The translations under genes and the position numbers were made by a program. Below, piece by piece: positions 32,217 to 34,716 of a DNA stretch of 34,716 nt. The notes beneath the pieces are model-generated. The model searched no databases and was not told the DNA's origin. It saw nothing but the letters and a program-made list of their open reading frames with translations. Position 1 is the first letter of the stretch; every line of letters starts with the position of its first letter. The stretch is from Candidatus Chloroheliales bacterium. Its GTDB lineage: Bacteria; Chloroflexota; Chloroflexia; QHBQ01. The stretch lies in contig QHBQ01000453.1 in NCBI GenBank assembly GCA_003243865.1, forward strand, positions 1-34,716. Reading direction: 5' to 3'.

Positions 32217-32395
32217 TGCCAACACGTTGAAGGGAATCACCGCCCGCCAGGTGTTCAAGCAGTTTCCTGAGTTTAAGAAGCAAGAGTTTTGGGGCGGTAA
32301 TCTTTGGAGTAGGAGTTTCTACGTTGGCAGCGTTGGCGATATGAGCGAGGACACCGTTCGCAAGTACATCGAACTGGGGCAGGGGCAAATATAGA
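32217..32395 (+). pseudogene. tnpA: tnpA (IS200/IS605 Y1 transposase) C-terminal fragment
   Basis: Directly after the inner right-end repeat the frame reads NTLKGITARQVFKQFPEFKK, then FWGGNLWSRSFYVGSVGDMS, EDTVRKYIELGQGQI, stop. This is the last third of a Y1 HUH transposase, including the catalytic Tyr of RKYIE. The HUH metal site is missing, so it is inactive. The tnpB ATG begins at or next to its stop, the usual tnpA-tnpB spacing. Confidence 0.85.
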
Positions 32396-33582
32396 TGCTC
32401 ATTCGTAAAACATTCAAATATCGCATCCTCGACCCCAGCAAACAAGTATCTAGCAAACTTGACTGGGTGTTGTGGAAGCTGCGTACCCTGTACAACGATG
32501 CGCTGACCGAGCGACGGTTGGCTTATTCCATGCGCGGGGTAAGCATCAGCTATTACGACCAGGCCAACCAGCTTCCAGAGATTAAAGAAGCACTGCCCGA
32601 ATATGCCGAGATTGGCAGCCATGTGCTGCAAGATACCCTGCGCCGTCTGGACAAGGCGTTTCAAGCCTTCTTTCGCCGTGTCAAGCGCGGTGAGAAGGCA
32701 GGCTTCCCCCGCTATCAGGGTAGAGGGCGGTTCGACAGCTTCACCTACCCTGACATCGCAGGCTGGAAGCTGGAAGGCGATGTACTTACCCTCAGCAAGA
32801 TTGGTACGCTCAAGATTAAGCTGCACCGCCCAATCGAGGGCAGGATTAAAACCGTAACCATCAAGCGCGAAGGTGAACACTGGTGTGCCTGCTTTAGCGT
32901 TGAAATCCAGCAAGAGGTTGCCCCTGTTGCCATCAAGCGCGAAGTTGGCATAGACATGGGCTTGGAGAAGTTCGCCACCTTGTCTAATGGTGAGCAGATT
33001 GCCAACCCCCGCTTCTTCAGGTTGAGCGCGGACAATCTGGCGGTCAAACAACAAGCGTTGTCCCGTTGCGTTCGTGGCTCTAATCGCCGCAACAAGGTAC
33101 GCAAGCAAGTGGCAGCCTGGCATCGCAAGGTTGCCAACCAGCGACGAGACTTCCAACACAAATTGTCGCGCCGCTTGGTAGATACTTACGATGCTATCTA
33201 CGTTGAAGATTTGCAAATCACGAACATGAGCAAACGCGCCAAGTCGAAGGTTGACGAAGCTGCCACTGATATTCAAGGTGAAACTGTTTACGCTCATAAT
33301 GGTGCATCCTCGAAGTCGGGACTGAACAAGTCCATTGCTGATGCTGGTTGGGGATACTTTCTTCAGATGCCAACTTACAAAGCTGCAAACGCTGGCAAGT
33401 TGCTACTGAAGGTGAACCCCAAATATACCAGCCAAGCCTGTTCGGGTTGCGGTACTGTGGTCAAGAAGGAACTATCAACCCGTTGGCACTCTTGCGAGTG
33501 TGGGGTAGAGCTTCACCGTGACCACAATGCCGCACTGAATATTCAAAGGCTAGGAACTAGCCCGCGTCTAAGTTCTGCTTAG
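32395..33582 (+). CDS. tnpB: TnpB RNA-guided nuclease, apparently intact
   Basis: 395 residues from ATG 32395. The N-terminal HTH/wedge part starts IRKTFKYRILDPSKQ. RuvC motifs are complete: VGIDMGLEKFATL (Asp, about residue 186), IYVEDLQITNM (Glu, about 270) and CGVELHRDHNAALNI (Asp, about 375). A zinc finger CSGC...CEC lies between the last two. The length is typical. TnpB cuts DNA matching a guide carried by an RNA made from its own 3' end and the right end of the element; the guide here would be the host sequence from 33619. With tnpA broken, tnpB could still act, or move only if a related TnpA is present elsewhere. Confidence 0.93.
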   Translation: MLIRKTFKYRILDPSKQVSSKLDWVLWKLRTLYNDALTERRLAYSMRGVSISYYDQANQLPEIKEALPEYAEIGSHVLQDTLRRLDKAFQAFFRRVKRGEKAGFPRYQGRGRFDSFTYPDIAGWKLEGDVLTLSKIGTLKIKLHRPIEGRIKTVTIKREGEHWCACFSVEIQQEVAPVAIKREVGIDMGLEKFATLSNGEQIANPRFFRLSADNLAVKQQALSRCVRGSNRRNKVRKQVAAWHRKVANQRRDFQHKLSRRLVDTYDAIYVEDLQITNMSKRAKSKVDEAATDIQGETVYAHNGASSKSGLNKSIADAGWGYFLQMPTYKAANAGKLLLKVNPKYTSQACSGCGTVVKKELSTRWHSCECGVELHRDHNAALNIQRLGTSPRLSSA

Positions 33583-33583
33583 A

Positions 33584-33618
33584 TGCGATGCTCACCCCTT
33601 CAGGGGTGGGTAGTTCAC
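33584..33618 (+). repeat. Right-end hairpin repeat, outer copy (IS right end)
   Basis: Begins 2 bases after the tnpB stop: TGCGATGCT, hairpin CACCCC-TTCA-GGGGTG, then GGTAGTTCAC. The host gene resumes at GGCTCC (33619), so this is the true right end and 33619 onward is the predicted guide position. Confidence 0.85.
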
Positions 33619-34171
33619 GGCTCCTTACTCCAGCGAACTGTTGTGGACAGAACACATCGCCGAGTGCATGAGGGATAAGTGTACTGACCCTAGTCATGTG
33701 CGCTTCAACCGCTTCGCCAAGTGGGACTGGTACGTCATCGGCGGCGATTACGACGGTCTGATCATCGGTGACGAGCATTCGGAGCCAGCAAGCCCAGGCG
33801 GGTGGAAACTAGGACGAAACGTCAGGCAGGTGAAAGACTTGCCGGAAGACGTCGCCTACTGGTCGATCCTCACCCCAGATGGCTGGTTTGACAACCCTAG
33901 CCCGGACATCCACCCCATAGATGAAATACTCCGCGAGTGGCTTGGCCTCAGCACCCGCCTGCTCGGTCGCTACCCGAACTATCTCGCGGTTGGTATCCAC
34001 TGTCATAGCTGACAATCCCTTATTAGCATACCCAACCCTTTGACCAAGCAATGCCCGGTAGCCAAAGGCTGCGCTCAACTATGTATCTCCTTCTCTGTAC
34101 CGCTGCTCAAACCTTCCACCACGTCTTCTAGCGTACCCCCGCCACGAGTACCAGATGTACACAGCTACCTG

Positions 34172-34188
34172 TGTCCGATGATCGGACA
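34172..34188. repeat. 17-bp palindrome, copy 1
   Basis: TGTCCGATGATCGGACA; perfect 8-base arms around a central G. Confidence 0.85.
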
Positions 34189-34282
34189 AACACGGCTAGT
34201 TGTAGCCAATGATCTAGTAAGTTGCCCTATATGGCGCTTCGCAACCAGGCGGGTATTCACAACTTATACCTAGCTCGACCTC

Positions 34283-34299
34283 TGTCCGATTATCGGACA
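34283..34299. repeat. 17-bp palindrome, copy 2
   Basis: TGTCCGATTATCGGACA; 29 bases before the parA -35 element. Confidence 0.85.
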
Positions 34300-34327
34300 T
34301 CGAGCTGATCGCCCAGGTCATTCCAGT

Positions 34328-34357
34328 TTGACAACGGCTACTCCAAGCGTATATAAT
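34328..34357 (+). promoter_or_regulatory. parA: parA promoter
   Basis: -35 TTGACA (34328-34333), 18-base spacer, -10 TATAAT (34352-34357). Start of transcription near 34364, giving a leader of about 125 bases that carries palindromes 3 and 4. Confidence 0.85.
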
Positions 34358-34398
34358 CGATGGTAGAGATGTAAAAATGTGCGGCGATGGGGAGAGAC

Positions 34399-34415
34399 TG
34401 TCCGATTATCGGACA
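34399..34415. repeat. 17-bp palindrome, copy 3
   Basis: TGTCCGATTATCGGACA, downstream of the predicted parA transcription start. Confidence 0.85.
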
Positions 34416-34433
34416 GTGCAGGACCCGCGCCAT

Positions 34434-34450
34434 TGTCCGATAATCGGACA
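34434..34450. repeat. 17-bp palindrome, copy 4
   Basis: TGTCCGATAATCGGACA, 35 bases after copy 3 and 40 bases before the parA ATG. Confidence 0.85.
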
Positions 34451-34489
34451 GAGGATGGCATCGGCCGGGAAGAGGAGAGGGGCGCAGGC

Positions 34490-34716
34490 ATGATCGTTAT
34501 CGCGGTGAGCAACCCGAACAAGGGAGGGGTGGGCAAGACCACTACCGCAATCTCAACCGGCGCGGCCCTGGCGCAGATGGGGTTTAGCGTTCTGCTAGTA
34601 GATCTCGATAAGCAGACCCACGAGACGAAGTGGCTGGGGGTAAGGACCAAAGGCGCGCGCACCATTTACCACCTGTTCGACGAGTGTATCTCCGCCCTTC
34701 ATGATGGGGAGAAGCT
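34490..34716 (+). CDS. parA: ParA-type partition ATPase (5' end only)
   Basis: ATG 34490, preceded by AGAGGAGAGGGG, opens IVIAVSNPNKGGVGKTTTAI: the deviant Walker A motif KGGVGKTT of ParA/MinD ATPases within the first 20 residues. VLLVDLDKQTHETKWL follows (the A' motif, where most ParA proteins have DxDPQ). The protein has no N-terminal HTH, so it belongs to the short type. It runs off the right edge. ParA drives plasmid or chromosome segregation with a partner bound to a centromere; the palindromes upstream are the obvious candidate site. Presence of a ParB-type partner cannot be seen here. Confidence 0.88.
   Translation, partial: MIVIAVSNPNKGGVGKTTTAISTGAALAQMGFSVLLVDLDKQTHETKWLGVRTKGARTIYHLFDECISALHDGEK

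Larger units (their letters stand above)
31888..33618 (+). mobile_element. IS200/IS605-type element with tnpB and truncated tnpA
   Basis: No terminal inverted repeats; ends are subterminal hairpins. Left: CCCCCAC...GTTGGGGG (about 31908-31927). Right: CACCCC-TTCA-GGGGTG. The left junction follows CTGAT, similar to the TTGAT target of ISDra2, and both junctions are supported by restoration of the interrupted host gene. Inside: a promoter, a remnant of a tnpB 3' end with its own right-end hairpin (to 32216), a tnpA tail, intact tnpB and the right end. The double right end indicates that a second element or recombination event removed most of tnpA. Confidence 0.8.
31805..34012 (+). pseudogene. 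Hypothetical gene interrupted by an IS200/IS605-type element
   Basis: 5' part: ATG 31805, MNRFLLVLVEPELDGDEARI, KARVAEL. 3' part after the IS: APYSSELLWTEHIAECMRDK..., FAKWDWYVIGGDYDGLIIGD..., ending TGA 34012. Joining base 31887 to 33619 restores frame (GAG CTG ATG GCT CCT TAC) and gives one protein of about 159 residues. No function assigned. The FxKWDWYVIGG block resembles uncharacterised phage/plasmid proteins known to me only by motif. The 5' half as it stands reads on into the element and stops at 31918 (37 residues). Confidence 0.75.
34016..34489. promoter_or_regulatory. parA upstream region with four 17-bp palindromes
   Basis: No ORF of note. It contains TGTCCGATNATCGGACA four times (34172-34188, 34283-34299, 34399-34415, 34434-34450) and the parA promoter. 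Partition loci carry centromere and operator sites at this place. The sequence differs from the common ParB site TGTTTCACGTGAAACA, so it is a different type of site. Confidence 0.6.

Noticed and set aside
32176..33297. Long minus-strand ORF (373 codons) opposite tnpB
   Set aside because: It is an antisense shadow of tnpB with no ribosome-binding site or domain. The strong plus-strand RuvC motifs explain the region.

Overview
The window looks like a chromosomal or megaplasmid segment of a GC-rich bacterium, most likely from the Chloroflexota. This is an inference. It rests on secreted SBBP-repeat proteins with Thr/Pro-rich linkers and S-layer homology domains, an XRE-type regulator next to a membrane-anchored GWAVG propeller, and an Ala/Thr/Pro-rich lipoprotein leader on the sugar-binding protein. 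No rRNA, tRNA or CRISPR array was seen.

Layout. (1) 1-7835, minus strand: two related exported SBBP-repeat proteins. The first (3977 to beyond the left edge) also has kelch-like repeats and C-terminal SLH domains. The second (7835-5517) is the short form. A decayed IS982-like element (4092-5162, 36-bp terminal inverted repeats) lies between them. (2) 8385-13716, minus strand: a tightly packed plasmid- or phage-like operon. It holds small overlapping ORFs, a broken X-family DNA polymerase, a LexA-like winged-helix/zinc protein, a winged-helix initiator-like protein, a DnaC/IstB-type AAA+ ATPase and a LuxR-type HTH protein. One good promoter reads it, and a second good promoter faces away and reads an XRE repressor, which resembles an immunity/early-region switch. 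(3) 14215-16370: a small minus-strand gene, then an HTH gene followed in the same frame, after a single TAG, by a transmembrane seven-repeat propeller gene that has two frameshifts. A perfect 30-bp inverted repeat straddles the junction. (4) 16801-19670: a DUF6602-like PD-(D/E)XK protein in an operon with a two-HTH regulator, divergent from a second regulator of the same design. (5) 20101-29323, plus strand: a complete-looking starch/maltodextrin module with LacI-type regulator, secreted CBM20 amylase/CGTase, maltose-type binding lipoprotein, MalF-like and MalG-like permeases and a cytoplasmic cyclomaltodextrinase. No ABC ATPase is present, so a shared MalK/MsmX-type ATPase must be supplied from elsewhere. 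(6) 29483-30720: a tyrosine recombinase remnant ended by a 517-bp internally deleted IS5-like element. (7) 31805-34012: a small hypothetical gene split by an IS200/IS605-type element (31888-33618) with intact tnpB, only the tail of tnpA, and two copies of the right-end hairpin that differ by a compensatory base-pair change. (8) 34172-end: four copies of a 17-bp palindrome around a consensus promoter, then the start of parA.

How the parts fit. The sugar module is the intact metabolic core: the amylase cuts starch outside the cell, the ABC transporter imports dextrins or cyclodextrins, and the internal GH13 enzyme opens them, under LacI control. Almost everything else is mobile or decaying accessory DNA (IS elements, broken recombinase, broken polymerase, frameshifted sensor). 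The parA region with its palindromes suggests that a plasmid or integrated plasmid begins at the right edge. The least ordinary items are the palindromic array before parA, the double right-end/guide-RNA-like unit in the IS605-type element, the HTH-TM-propeller gene, and the DUF6602 locus.
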